From Erysipelotrichaceae bacterium (GTDB lineage: Bacteria; Bacillota_I; Bacilli_A; Erysipelotrichales; Erysipelotrichaceae), in NCBI GenBank assembly GCA_017405675.1, contig JAFRAB010000052.1:1-44558 (forward strand): 44,558 nt of DNA, in the 5' to 3' direction. Shown here one piece after another: positions 23,190-31,909 of this stretch. Position numbers and translations under genes: made by a program. Each line of letters starts with the position of its first letter. Within the stretch, counting starts at the first letter, position 1. The notes beneath the pieces are model-generated. The model was not told where the DNA came from. It worked only from the letters and a program-made list of their open reading frames with translations, and ran no database searches.

Positions 23190-24647
23190 CTACCTGTTAT
23201 TTGATATGAACAGTATCTGCTGTAATAATGCGTTAGTGATCACATTTATCCGCATCACTGCCAGATGGACCTTCCAGCCGTACAGAACGGTCGCAATGAA
23301 CTCCCTGACAAAAGCGTTGATCCAGAAATAGCTTTTGGTTGGACTGCCGATCCCTTCGGCATCAATTCCCTGCTGTCTTGCTAAAATGCCAGAACGGAAA
23401 ACATGATAATTAGTTGTGGAAAAGGCAATTGCCGGTTCCTTTTTATCGAAGTATTCATTTATCAGTACAACCGAATTACCGAAGTTTTCCCTGGTATTTA
23501 CCGACTTGTTTTCAACCAGGATCTGTTTTTCATCAATGCCGGTACTGACCAGATAATTTCTTACAGCTTCATCCTCGGATATGATCTCATCGTCACCTTT
23601 ACCGCCGGAAGGTACGAAAATAATGTCCCTGCCGGTTTTTTCCTTCTGCATGCGGGCAAATTCCAGAGCCCTGTCAGCACGTCCCTTTAACAAAGGTGTT
23701 ACACTGCCGTCTTCTCTTATCTGACAGCCAAGGATCATGATGCAGTCTTTGTTAAATGACGGGATGTGACGGGCAGCCTTGATGCTGAGAATAATACTGG
23801 CCATCAGAATGCATTCAAAATAACCTACTCCCATCAGGATAACTTTTTCAATGGCTTCAATTACATATCCTATTGGATGATTCTGATTATGCACATCAAT
23901 TATCGGATTATACCAGTACAGATAATAATCCGTTAACAGAGGTATTACCGTGCTCAGACATAACACGATTCCCAGAATGGCTCCGAGCATGTTTGTCCAT
24001 GATTTTCCTTCCTTTTTCATCAGCTGAATGTTACTGATGGTAACTATGACGAAAACAATAAAGGCTATCGGCAGAGCAACTACCGCAAAGTATGAAAAAG
24101 TACCCAGCATTGATCTGACTGATGAATCAAGTCCCTGATAACTGGCCGTAAACACAATAAGATCCAATACAAAGGGAAGAATAAAGATAATCAGTCCCAG
24201 CATTAAGATATTACGGTACTGATACATCGATTTCTTCATGCTCCGGCGGTATTCTCTAAGTGTGCCCCATAGTATGACAGCCAGATAAACTGCTGCAGCT
24301 ACAGGAATGATCCTGCCTCCGTTAAATCGGCCGTAAAAGGTGTTTACGGTTATGATCCCGAAATCATGAACATATACCGATTCAAGATAGCCGCTGTCTG
24401 TACCCGTTACCCGAATGGTATCCTTGCCCTTGGAAACAGATTGCAGAGTAATATAAAAACTGTCCCCATCCTTCGATGTATCTGTTATTTTTACTATCTG
24501 TTCTCCTTTGTCCAGTTTGATATCGGTGACTTCTCCCATTCCTGCCGTATTGACTTTCAGAGTATAGGTATGACCTTTAGTCACAATATACCCGAAGCAC
24601 ATTGCGAACAGGAGCAGCCCCAGTAATAAATAATACCTTTTCTTCAT
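23190..24647 (-). CDS. YdcF/SanA-like (DUF218) membrane protein
   Basis: A 485-residue protein. An N-terminal TM segment is followed by a roughly 90-residue outer domain (VNTAGMGEVTDIKLDKGEQ...), then five or more TM segments (about 110-290), then a DUF218 domain (about 305-450). That domain shows MILGCQIREDGSVTPLLKGR, VPSGGKGDDEIISEDEA, NTRENFGNS and STTNYHVFRSG, all typical of YdcF proteins, whose members act in envelope physiology but whose reaction is poorly known. A basic aromatic tail segment (KSYFWINAFVREFIATVLYG) also recurs in this family. It lies 10 bases after the hydrolase gene and 5 before queT. The function is uncertain. Confidence 0.85.
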   Translation of the reverse strand: MKKRYYLLLGLLLFAMCFGYIVTKGHTYTLKVNTAGMGEVTDIKLDKGEQIVKITDTSKDGDSFYITLQSVSKGKDTIRVTGTDSGYLESVYVHDFGIITVNTFYGRFNGGRIIPVAAAVYLAVILWGTLREYRRSMKKSMYQYRNILMLGLIIFILPFVLDLIVFTASYQGLDSSVRSMLGTFSYFAVVALPIAFIVFVIVTISNIQLMKKEGKSWTNMLGAILGIVLCLSTVIPLLTDYYLYWYNPIIDVHNQNHPIGYVIEAIEKVILMGVGYFECILMASIILSIKAARHIPSFNKDCIMILGCQIREDGSVTPLLKGRADRALEFARMQKEKTGRDIIFVPSGGKGDDEIISEDEAVRNYLVSTGIDEKQILVENKSVNTRENFGNSVVLINEYFDKKEPAIAFSTTNYHVFRSGILARQQGIDAEGIGSPTKSYFWINAFVREFIATVLYGWKVHLAVMRINVITNALLQQILFISNNR

Positions 24648-24657
24648 TTAATATCTC

Positions 24658-25446
24658 TTAACAGAAAAATCTGTACATTCTCTCCTTATAATCCGGTGCC
24701 GTATCGAAGGCAGCATGTCCATATCCCTCATACATGTATAACTGCGAATCAGGTATGGCTGTCAGTAATTTCGAAGCCTGCGGTCCCATAACGGCATCAT
24801 CCCGTGCACCCAGTATCAGAGTCGGACACTTTATATCTTTCAGTCTTTCCATGATGTAATAGTCATTCATGGTACCGGCCATTAAGATAAAACGTTCCAT
24901 GTCTTCAGCGGTTACGGCTGCCCCTGCAGCCTTAAGCAGTTCAATACTGGCATTATATACTTCTTCAGGATAGATCTTTTCCCCGAATGCCAGATACAGC
25001 TGAGATGCATTACCCTGCCGGGCCAGTTCTATCCACCTGGAAACAGTCTCCTTCATCTGCTCATTGATGGATGCAGCTGTTGAACCAAGAACCAGTTTGC
25101 TTACCAGTTCAGGATATTCGATGGCTATAAGCATTGCCATCATTCCGCCCTGAGAAGCCCCGAACAGATAAATATCGTTTAGTCCCAAAGCCTTAAATAC
25201 AGAAACAGTATCTTCCGCCATCTGACTTAATGTATACCCTTCTTTTACCTCATTACGGCGGTCAAAAACATATACGGTATATTCATCCGCAAAGATCCGA
25301 TAAGCGTCAGCTATCAGCTGGGCTGAAGGCATGACGCTGCCGATGCTTAAGCCCGGCAGTATTACCATTGTACGCTCTCCGGTTCCGAATTGGAAATAAT
25401 TCATCGTAAATCCATTTACTTCTGCTTTTTCAATACTTATGCTCAT
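24658..25446 (-). CDS. Alpha/beta-fold hydrolase
   Basis: A 262-residue cytoplasmic protein with the alpha/beta hydrolase pattern: oxyanion region MVILPGLSIGSV near 28, nucleophile elbow FGASQGGMMAM (Ser near 97), acid in ILGARDDAVMG near 212 and the catalytic His in GYGHAAFD near 242. The elbow G-x-S-x-G is exact. It resembles general esterase/lactonase members; the substrate cannot be told. AAAGGA six bases before the ATG sets the start. It lies 12 bases downstream of the acetyltransferase gene, so the two are one unit. Confidence 0.88.
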   Translation of the reverse strand: MSISIEKAEVNGFTMNYFQFGTGERTMVILPGLSIGSVMPSAQLIADAYRIFADEYTVYVFDRRNEVKEGYTLSQMAEDTVSVFKALGLNDIYLFGASQGGMMAMLIAIEYPELVSKLVLGSTAASINEQMKETVSRWIELARQGNASQLYLAFGEKIYPEEVYNASIELLKAAGAAVTAEDMERFILMAGTMNDYYIMERLKDIKCPTLILGARDDAVMGPQASKLLTAIPDSQLYMYEGYGHAAFDTAPDYKERMYRFFC

Positions 25447-25458
25447 ATGATTTCCTTT

Positions 25459-26001
25459 CTAACGGAACCACTTATCCGCCATTGTCGGTTCAGGATAACC
25501 CCAGTCTTCCGGCACATTCTTCGCTGTACCCATGAAGTCATTTTTCTCCAGAACACGTGCCGAAGCTCTGTTCTCAACCATGGTACTGGCTGTAATGATT
25601 TCTATATCAGTCTGGTTATAGAGATAATCAACCATCAGCTTTACCGTTCTTGTCGCTATGTCTCTGCCCCAGTATCTTTCCCGCAGACGGTATCCGATAC
25701 AGGTCTTATGAATCGAATCCTTGAAACCGTAGAATTCAGCCAGACCGCACAGGCGGTTATCTTCCTTCAGACATATACCCAGTATCAGTGATTCCTTATT
25801 ACGATACAGATCACCGTAAAGCTCATTTATCATCTGATGAACATCTTCATACTGTTTTTCAAAAAGAAAAGTCGGCAGATAACGGTAAACATTATCATTC
25901 TCAGTCAGTTCTTTTATTGCTTCCGCATCTTCATCAGTTATTCTTCTTATGACAATACAGTCATCCTGCAGATACGGCAGTTCTTCAAACAGTTTAGTCA
26001 T
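25459..26001 (-). CDS. GNAT-family N-acetyltransferase (RimJ/RimL-like)
   Basis: About 180 residues from the ATG at 26001, chosen because AGGA lies eight bases ahead; the frame stays open upstream, but that part (in the shared promoter and terminator region) looks non-coding. The GNAT core shows CIVIRRITDEDAEAIKELTE, a beta-bulge strand in LILGICLKEDNRLCGLAEFY, the acetyl-CoA-binding segment GYRLRERYWGRDIATRTVKLM and the late TASTMVENRASARVLEKNDF. This matches enzymes that acetylate protein N-termini, amino sugars or antibiotics. The acceptor is unknown. It is the first gene of the run GNAT - hydrolase - YdcF - QueT. Confidence 0.88.
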   Translation of the reverse strand: MTKLFEELPYLQDDCIVIRRITDEDAEAIKELTENDNVYRYLPTFLFEKQYEDVHQMINELYGDLYRNKESLILGICLKEDNRLCGLAEFYGFKDSIHKTCIGYRLRERYWGRDIATRTVKLMVDYLYNQTDIEIITASTMVENRASARVLEKNDFMGTAKNVPEDWGYPEPTMADKWFR

Positions 26002-26058
26002 TTTCAGCATCCTATATATTATATCGATTATATTGTACAACAGTTCGAGACATTGAAA

Positions 26059-26080
26059 AACCGGAACATCCGTTCCGGTT
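26059..26080 (-). terminator. Intrinsic terminator of the hslO transcript
   Basis: AACCGGAAC (26059-26067) and GTTCCGGTT (26072-26080) form a perfect 9-bp stem, followed on minus by TTTTT. It lies 11 bases past the hslO stop. Confidence 0.88.
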
Positions 26081-26091
26081 CTCATTCTTTA

Positions 26092-26967
26092 TTAACTGGC
26101 TTTCTTGGCTCGCTGAGCAGTGACATATCCTTCCAGAGTTTCTCTGGAGAACTGATATCTGGTCCCGCAGAACTTGCATACGACTTCACAGCCGTTATCC
26201 TCATCGATCATCGTCTGCAGATCATCGGCCGGCAGCTTGCTTAAGACACGGGCAAATCTGGCTTTGGAGCATTCGCACTTGAAGGCCGGATTCTGTCTTC
26301 CCAGTTCCTGATAGTCATCAAACATGGCATCAATGATTTCCTTAGGATCATCATATTCCAGCATAAGCTGTGATACCGGCTTGATATTGGCAACAATGTC
26401 CTCGATTATTCTGATGCTTTCTTCTGACGCATCAGGCATCAGCTGGAATACCAGCCCACCGGCTGAAACCAGTTTTCCTGTCTCATCATACCCTACGCCG
26501 ACACTAATGGCACTAGGTGTCTGTTCACTTAACATGTAGTAATAGGCAAAGTCATCACCTATTTCGCCTGTCTGAAGATCTACTTCTGAAACAAACGGCT
26601 GCTTCATGCCCAGATCCTTGACTACTCTGAGATAACCATTTGTTCCGATCAGGGAGCCGATGCTGGCCTTAGGATCATCAACATCAGGATTCTGTACGAA
26701 GCCTCTTACTGATGCATCAAAATAACCATCAACGGCGATCTGTCCTAAAGGACCTTTGCCATCGATCATTATTTCCAGTTTCTCCTTACCGCTTTTCAGC
26801 ATGCTGCCCATCATGGAACCCATGGTAAGCACGCGGCCTAAGGCTGTGGCTGCCGATCTTGACAGCTTATGTCTTTCTGCTGCCTCTCTGACCGTATCAG
26901 TCGTACAGCAGCAGATAACCTTTACTTCTTCATTGAGGACAGTGCCTCTGCATAATACATCAGTCAT
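26092..26967 (-). CDS. hslO: Redox-regulated chaperone Hsp33
   Basis: A 291-residue cytoplasmic holdase activated by oxidation. The C-terminal zinc site is complete: CEC near residue 232 and CKFC near 265, the conserved four-cysteine switch. The N-terminal domain shows TVREAAERHKLSRSAATALG and LGRVLTMGSMMGSMLK, and DGKGPLGQIAVDGYFDASVRG, all typical of Hsp33. Its ATG overlaps the stop of the small membrane protein by four bases (ATGA), so they are coupled. It closes the tilS-hpt-ftsH-hslO group and is followed by a strong terminator. Confidence 0.97.
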   Translation of the reverse strand: MTDVLCRGTVLNEEVKVICCCTTDTVREAAERHKLSRSAATALGRVLTMGSMMGSMLKSGKEKLEIMIDGKGPLGQIAVDGYFDASVRGFVQNPDVDDPKASIGSLIGTNGYLRVVKDLGMKQPFVSEVDLQTGEIGDDFAYYYMLSEQTPSAISVGVGYDETGKLVSAGGLVFQLMPDASEESIRIIEDIVANIKPVSQLMLEYDDPKEIIDAMFDDYQELGRQNPAFKCECSKARFARVLSKLPADDLQTMIDEDNGCEVVCKFCGTRYQFSRETLEGYVTAQRAKKAS

Positions 26968-27521
26968 TCTTTTTCACTCTTTCTCTGCAGTATCCGGGCA
27001 AACCTGAATACTTCAATCAATATATACGCAATCATGGCATAGATGATAATGCCTAATCCCGCAACAATAAACCAGTTGCTAAGCATTACATTTGACCGGT
27101 AAAAGCCGATATAGACAACAACATAAGCGAACACGATCGTTCTGAAGGTATCCGCAAACTCATCCAGCTCATTTTCCACAGCCAGCTTATGCAGTCTGTT
27201 AAACAGCATAAACATGAATACGACGTTGCAGATGAATTCTGCGACCCGCAGCCCGAAGGCTACATATCCCAGCTGCGCATTCATGAGGCCGAAAGTAAAA
27301 TCCATCAGCGAAAAGAAGAAACAGATCATGCATACCAGTTTCATGGCTTTCAGCTGCTGCCCTTCATACAGAACATGCGCTGTCAGGTAAACCAGATAGA
27401 AACCGATAAAAGACGGAACAAAGTTGACCGTCATGGTCTTAAATTCCACATTGAAGTTTATCATTATGAAAATCAGACCTACGGCTATCTGCCTTACTGA
27501 TTTGACTATATCGTATTCCAT
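26964..27521 (-). CDS. Small integral membrane protein in the ftsH-hslO interval
   Basis: About 185 residues from the ATG at 27521, which has GGAGG five bases ahead; the frame stays open upstream to 27563. It has about five TM segments, and its N-terminal block (VGLIFIMINFNVEF, PSFIGFYLVYL) is shared with the protein at 22097-22648, so the two are paralogues. In Bacillus the same interval holds coaX (type III pantothenate kinase); this protein is unrelated to that enzyme. A charged C-terminal tail (FRFARILQRKSEKE) is cytoplasmic. It is coupled to hslO by a 4-base overlap. Its function is unknown. Confidence 0.8.
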   Translation of the reverse strand: MEYDIVKSVRQIAVGLIFIMINFNVEFKTMTVNFVPSFIGFYLVYLTAHVLYEGQQLKAMKLVCMICFFFSLMDFTFGLMNAQLGYVAFGLRVAEFICNVVFMFMLFNRLHKLAVENELDEFADTFRTIVFAYVVVYIGFYRSNVMLSNWFIVAGLGIIIYAMIAYILIEVFRFARILQRKSEKE

Positions 27522-27536
27522 TTCCGCCTCCAAACA

Positions 27537-27560
27537 ATAACAGCACTTCCGTGCTGTTAT
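27537..27560 (-). terminator. Probable terminator or attenuator after ftsH
   Basis: ATAACAGCAC (27537-27546) and GTGCTGTTAT (27551-27560) form a perfect 10-bp stem with a TTCC/GGAA-type loop, 10 bases past the ftsH stop. The T-run on minus is short (TTATTGTTT), so partial read-through into the membrane protein and hslO is likely; the hairpin ends just ahead of that gene's GGAGG. Confidence 0.65.
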
Positions 27561-27570
27561 CATTATACTA

Positions 27571-29439
27571 TTACTCCCGGTTTTCTTCTACCTTTTCAGG
27601 CTTCAGTGTACCGTACTGAATGATCGTATCGAGATCTTCCTTGGTCAGGGTTTCGTTTTCGACCAGCGCCTTGACAATGTTGTCAAGATCCTTACGGTGT
27701 TCCGTAATAATGGATCTGGCTTCATCATAACAGCTGTTGACGATCCTTCTGACTTCCTGGTCAATTTCATACGCTACCGTATCGGAATATGACTTATTGG
27801 AAGTATAGTCTCTTCCCAGGAAGACATTTCCACCGTCAGAATCATACTGAACAGGTCCGATAGCTTCGCTCATGCCATACTGATTTACCATGGCCTTGGC
27901 AATCTTGGTAACCTTTTCCAGGTCATTGGAAGCACCGGTACTGATTTCGCCAAGGACTATTTCCTCAGCCACACGTCCGCCTAACAGACCGGTGATCTGA
28001 GCCAGCAGTTCCTTCTTGGTAGAAAGGAACAGTGAATCTTCCTTCGGAGTCATCAGGTTATATCCGCCAGCCACACCTCTTGGAATGATGGTGACCTTCT
28101 GAACGATATTGGCACCTTCCAGGAACAGACCGACTACGGCATGTCCGGCTTCGTGAGTTGCGACCAGATTCTTTTCCTTATCAGAATACTTTCTGCTCTT
28201 CTTGGCAGGACCGCCCATGGTTCTGTCGATGGCTTCATCGAGGTCTTCCATGGTGATCTCATTTCTGTTTCCTCTTACAGCCAGGATAGCTGCTTCATTG
28301 AGGACATTTTCCAGATCAGCGCCTGAGAAACCAGGTGTTCTGGCAGCCAGAGCGTTTAGGTCAACATCAGGGGCAAAGTGCTTATTTCTGGCATGTACTT
28401 CCAGAATAGCTTTTCTGCCGTTTTTATCAGGCAGACTTACTGTGATCTGACGGTCAAAACGGCCAGGTCTTAACAGAGCCGGGTCCAGAACGTCAGGACG
28501 GTTGGTAGCTGCGATAATGACGATACCCTTGTTATCTTCAATACCATCCATCTCAACCAGCAGCTGGTTAAGAGTCTGTTCACGTTCATCGTTGCCGCCG
28601 CCTAAACCGGCACCACGCTGTCTGCCGACAGCATCGATCTCATCAATGAAGATCATGCATGGAGCAGTACGCTTGGCATCCTTGAACATATCTCTTACAC
28701 GGCTGGCACCGACACCGACAAACATTTCCACGAAATCAGCACCGCTGATTGAATAGAAAGGAACATCGGCTTCACCGGCAACCGCCTTGGCCAGTAAAGT
28801 CTTACCTGTACCAGGAGGGCCAACCATCAGAATGCCCTTAGGTATTCTCGCACCCATCTTGGCAAATTTTTCAGGACTCTTCAGATAACTGATGATTTCC
28901 ACCATTTCCTCTTTTTCTTCATCACACCCGGCGACATCGTTGAACTTAACCTTGATGTTGCCTTCCAGACGGGCTCTTGATTTTGAGAATTCAAAAGCCT
29001 TGTTGTTCTGTGAACCGCTCATGCGGGATATGAAGTAAATGCCTACACCGGTCACTACGATAAGAGGAACTATCTGAATCAGAGCTTCGATCAGCGGATT
29101 GGTCTTATAGGCATCAACGATCTTGATGTTGCCTTCCTTGACCGTCTGCTGCAGAACTGCCATCAGTTCGTTATTGCTCTGTTCAGTGTTAGGAACCGTT
29201 ACTGTAAATCCCTTTTCACCGTTTTTATCGGTATAAGTACCCTTAAGATCAATGACCGTATTGCTCATGGTTAAGGAAACCTGTTCGATCTTCTTGTCTT
29301 TCCGGTTAAGCAGTTCCACGAACTGACCGTAAGTCAGTGCACGGTTATTGCCCTGCATTGCCACGGAAGTAAGGAAAATCAGAATAGGAAGCATTAACAG
29401 ATACGGGATGGTACTTATCCAGTTTCTATTGTTATTCAA
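27571..29439 (-). CDS. ftsH: ATP-dependent zinc metalloprotease FtsH
   Basis: A 622-residue membrane AAA+ protease that degrades misfolded membrane proteins and short-lived regulators. TM1 spans about residues 8-27 and TM2 about 112-132, with the outer domain between. The AAA+ part has Walker [12 protein letters not shown], Walker [13 protein letters not shown] and second region of homology [12 protein letters not shown]. The protease site is [10 protein letters not shown] near 432. Length and order are standard. The start codon is TTG at 29439: an in-frame TAA directly precedes it, and AGGAG lies 11 bases ahead, a rather long spacing. It sits 19 bases after hpt, as in other Firmicutes. Confidence 0.97.
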   Translation of the reverse strand: MNNNRNWISTIPYLLMLPILIFLTSVAMQGNNRALTYGQFVELLNRKDKKIEQVSLTMSNTVIDLKGTYTDKNGEKGFTVTVPNTEQSNNELMAVLQQTVKEGNIKIVDAYKTNPLIEALIQIVPLIVVTGVGIYFISRMSGSQNNKAFEFSKSRARLEGNIKVKFNDVAGCDEEKEEMVEIISYLKSPEKFAKMGARIPKGILMVGPPGTGKTLLAKAVAGEADVPFYSISGADFVEMFVGVGASRVRDMFKDAKRTAPCMIFIDEIDAVGRQRGAGLGGGNDEREQTLNQLLVEMDGIEDNKGIVIIAATNRPDVLDPALLRPGRFDRQITVSLPDKNGRKAILEVHARNKHFAPDVDLNALAARTPGFSGADLENVLNEAAILAVRGNRNEITMEDLDEAIDRTMGGPAKKSRKYSDKEKNLVATHEAGHAVVGLFLEGANIVQKVTIIPRGVAGGYNLMTPKEDSLFLSTKKELLAQITGLLGGRVAEEIVLGEISTGASNDLEKVTKIAKAMVNQYGMSEAIGPVQYDSDGGNVFLGRDYTSNKSYSDTVAYEIDQEVRRIVNSCYDEARSIITEHRKDLDNIVKALVENETLTKEDLDTIIQYGTLKPEKVEENRE

Positions 29440-29458
29440 TTAACTTCACACTCCTAAA

Positions 29459-29995
29459 CTAGTATAATTCTTCTTTCAATACTCCAATGTATGGAAGGTT
29501 ACGATATTTCTGATTGTAGTCCAGGCCAAAGCCTACTACAAACTCGTTTTCTACTTCAAAACCGATATAATCAGCCTTTACATCAACCTGTCTTCTGGAC
29601 GGCTTATCCAGTAAGGTAACGACCTTGACGTCATGTGCTCCCTTATTGTAAAGCAGTGTCTTCAGTGAATTAATGGTAACACCGGTATCGACGATGTCTT
29701 CAACCAATACCAGGTCACGTCCCTGAATTGATACTTCCAGGTCTTTGATGATCTTGATATCACCCAGTGATTCGGTTCCCCGATAACTGGAAACAGCCAT
29801 GAAATCAATCTGGATATCCAGTGATACTCTCTTGATCAGTTCGGCCATGAACGGAACAGAACCCTTAAGAATACCCACAAATAATACATCACGGCTATCT
29901 GCGTAATCATGATCAAGCTGCTTTCCCAGTTCGATGCAGCGGGCTGTGATCTGTTCTTCGGTTATCAAAATCTTTTTCAAATCGTCCTTAATCAT
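29459..29995 (-). CDS. hpt: Hypoxanthine(-guanine) phosphoribosyltransferase
   Basis: A 178-residue purine salvage enzyme that makes IMP/GMP from the free base and PRPP. The PRPP loop is LVLVEDIVDTGVTI near residue 98, and GILKGSVPFM and the C-terminal FVVGFGLDYNQKYRNLPYIG are also diagnostic. GGGGGAG lies five bases before the ATG. It is located between tilS and ftsH, the classical Firmicutes order in which Hpt and TilS also act jointly on ftsH expression in some species (known); whether that occurs here is not shown. Confidence 0.96.
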   Translation of the reverse strand: MIKDDLKKILITEEQITARCIELGKQLDHDYADSRDVLFVGILKGSVPFMAELIKRVSLDIQIDFMAVSSYRGTESLGDIKIIKDLEVSIQGRDLVLVEDIVDTGVTINSLKTLLYNKGAHDVKVVTLLDKPSRRQVDVKADYIGFEVENEFVVGFGLDYNQKYRNLPYIGVLKEELY

Positions 29996-30019
29996 ACTAA
30001 CTCCCCCGAAAACAAGTTA

Positions 30020-31237
30020 TTAAAATTTTAGCACAAATAAATCAGGTTTAGTAGAGAAATGCGTCTTATTACAGCCAATATTGGCGATAAAGACAATAAT
30101 CCCTTCTCTGTTTACAACTACCGGCCAGCTGAAGCGGTCTTTTCTTTTTATCTTGCGGTCAATAAAGAAACGGGACAGTTTCTTATGCCCGAATCTTAAC
30201 TCAATGACATCATCCGCCTTACCGTTTCTGACAGTCAGAGGGAAATCATCTTTACTGACACTCAGACCTTCAATAGTCTTTCCTTCATCTTTTATCTCAA
30301 AATAAGATGTTCTGAAATACCTTACTTCATCAAGAACATAACTGTATCCTTCACACGGTCTGTGAACATATACCACACCGTATTCATATACGACTTCCAG
30401 TCCGCTGTTAAGCGGAATGAAGCCGTTTCTCTTACTGTTGATGACAGTCTGAACAATGTCTTCAATATGCTCTGAAGAATAAGAAGCATTCCTGTCCTTT
30501 TTCCATAACAGCCAGCGCATCAGATCATTAACATCCGGATCCTGTTCAAATGCGGAAATCTCAATTTCATCATGGTAATCCCTCTCAAACCTCTCCAGCA
30601 TTAAACGCTGATTTTCATTCAGTTCTGCCATTTCGCTGACCCATTTTTCAATCTGGGCATCATCAGCAGGTTCAATCAGAGTGTGTCTGATCCTGTTGCG
30701 GGTATAGTTATCCGTAAAGTTGCTTTCATCGTCATGATAAGGCACTCCGTTTTCTTCACAGTATCTTCTGGTATCCTTCTTGCGGTACGGCAATAACGGT
30801 CTTAATATCTTCATTCCGTGATGATATCCTTCATAAGGAATACCGTAGTACCAGCCATGAGAGCCTCTTTCCAGGGACATCAGATAATTCTCAATACTGT
30901 CATCCTTCTGGTGACCTGTCAGCAGGTAATCACATTCCAGCTGATCATAGACTTGCTTATAGAAATCATATCTGGCTTCACGGGCCCACATCTGGAAGTT
31001 TTCACCGCTTTCCTGCTTTGGATACAGTTTAAACAGTCTGACATCATTATCACGGCAGAACTTATCCACGAGTTCTTCTTCCATGTCGGCAGTTTCTCTC
31101 AGTTTGTAATTACAGAAACAGACCGCAATATCCAGTTTTTCTCTGACACATAAAGAAAGAAGCATCATGGAGTCACAGCCTCCCGATACCCCTAGCAGAT
31201 ACCTTTTATTTCTGTCCAGATCAAGTTGGTAATTCAT
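30020..31237 (-). CDS. tilS: tRNA(Ile)-lysidine synthetase
   Basis: A 405-residue enzyme that converts the anticodon C34 of tRNA-Ile(CAU) to lysidine, so that AUA is read as Ile and not Met. The PP-loop SGGCDSMMLL lies at residues 19-28, followed by FCNYKLRETADMEEELVDKF and LLTGHQKDDSIENYLMSL, the known TilS core. A shorter C-terminal domain follows (residues about 290-405), near SRFFIDRKIKRKDR. No Shine-Dalgarno sequence precedes the ATG. An extended -10 box ends only six bases before it, so the mRNA may be leaderless. It starts the tilS-hpt-ftsH group. Confidence 0.95.
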   Translation of the reverse strand: MNYQLDLDRNKRYLLGVSGGCDSMMLLSLCVREKLDIAVCFCNYKLRETADMEEELVDKFCRDNDVRLFKLYPKQESGENFQMWAREARYDFYKQVYDQLECDYLLTGHQKDDSIENYLMSLERGSHGWYYGIPYEGYHHGMKILRPLLPYRKKDTRRYCEENGVPYHDDESNFTDNYTRNRIRHTLIEPADDAQIEKWVSEMAELNENQRLMLERFERDYHDEIEISAFEQDPDVNDLMRWLLWKKDRNASYSSEHIEDIVQTVINSKRNGFIPLNSGLEVVYEYGVVYVHRPCEGYSYVLDEVRYFRTSYFEIKDEGKTIEGLSVSKDDFPLTVRNGKADDVIELRFGHKKLSRFFIDRKIKRKDRFSWPVVVNREGIIVFIANIGCNKTHFSTKPDLFVLKF

Positions 31238-31243
31238 GTCTAT

Positions 31244-31252
31244 ATTCTAGCA
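31244..31252 (-). promoter_or_regulatory. Extended -10 promoter at the tilS start, likely leaderless mRNA
   Basis: On minus TGCTAGAAT (TGn plus TAGAAT) ends six bases before the tilS ATG. Transcription from it would begin at or next to the A of ATG. No -35 consensus and no ribosome site are visible. Confidence 0.55.
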
Positions 31253-31279
31253 CTCATTCACTGAAACTACTACATATGA

Positions 31280-31304
31280 AAAACGCCTGCCACTGCAGAC
31301 GTTT
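31280..31304 (-). terminator. Intrinsic terminator of the MazF-like gene
   Basis: On minus ACGTCTGC and GCAGGCGT pair around AGTG with one G-U wobble, then TTTTTC follows. The stem starts directly at the stop codon of the MazF-like gene. Confidence 0.8.
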
Positions 31305-31842
31305 AAAGACTTAATCCTTCCAGAAAACGCTTCTTAATATCCCTGAAACGGACAGTGTTAACATCAATATGTCCCTTGATGTCAATGATACGGGCCGTAT
31401 TTATATACTTGCCGTCATTCAGAAACAGAACCGATTCCCTGTATAATCCCTCAACATAGCCAAGACGGTAAAGATGCTTTAGGCCTGACGGGTTTTCCTT
31501 TGGATCATAGGCATTGCGGTAAGCTTCGCTGTTGGAAGTCATCGGGATCACAAAGGCCTTGCCGTTAAACACATTCAATACTACTCCGAAATGCTGATAG
31601 CCCGCTTCCGAGATATAGGCTCTGCCAAAATCGATATAACATATGTCCCCGGCTCTGATGTTCAAACCGAAATGTCGGCATGATTTCAGCCTGCCCCTGT
31701 TTTTATAATTGTATTCGCTGATAAGTGTATTTCTGACCACTCCCAGCGGCATGTCGTAATATTCATCTCTCAGTTCATCTATGTGCTGATCAATAAGCGA
31801 TTCAATATTGCGGTAGTCGCATTTTATAACATCCATTTCCAT
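31303..31842 (-). CDS. MazF/PemK-like protein (putative endoribonuclease toxin fold)
   Basis: A 179-residue protein. After a roughly 60-residue N-terminal extension (ESLIDQHIDELRDEYYDMPL...), residues about 62-165 follow the PemK/MazF pattern: IRAGDICYIDFGRAYISEAG, HFGVVLNVFNGKAFVIPMTSN and a late INTARIIDIKGHID. MazF-fold proteins cut mRNA, but some members are DNA- or RNA-binding proteins without toxicity. The RP of the usual RP-vVv strand is replaced by FG, so activity is uncertain. No antitoxin gene lies beside it. Its ATG is 12 bases past GGAGG, which is buried in the terminator hairpin of the gene upstream (31850-31892), suggesting low or conditional translation. It ends in its own terminator. 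Confidence 0.72.
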   Translation of the reverse strand: MEMDVIKCDYRNIESLIDQHIDELRDEYYDMPLGVVRNTLISEYNYKNRGRLKSCRHFGLNIRAGDICYIDFGRAYISEAGYQHFGVVLNVFNGKAFVIPMTSNSEAYRNAYDPKENPSGLKHLYRLGYVEGLYRESVLFLNDGKYINTARIIDIKGHIDVNTVRFRDIKKRFLEGLSL

Positions 31843-31849
31843 TGAAAAA

Positions 31850-31892
31850 GAACACCTCCTCAGTACTTATTAGCTGTACTGAAGAAGTGTTC
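31850..31892 (-). terminator. Terminator hairpin that also contains the ribosome site of the MazF-like gene
   Basis: On minus a 17-bp stem (arms 31892-31876 and 31866-31850, 9-base loop) is fully paired when two G-U wobbles are counted, and TTCTTTTT follows. The descending arm reads GTACTGAGGAGGTGTTC, so the GAGGAGG ribosome site is inside the stem. It ends the aldo/keto reductase transcript and would hide the site in any read-through RNA. The two mismatches are wobbles only on this strand, which supports a minus-strand RNA role. Confidence 0.8.
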
Positions 31893-31909
31893 CTATATTT
31901 TATGAATAT

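Noticed and set aside
26964..27563. Type III pantothenate kinase (coaX), expected between ftsH and hslO
   Set aside because: The gene there encodes a five-TM protein with no ASKHA-type nucleotide motifs.
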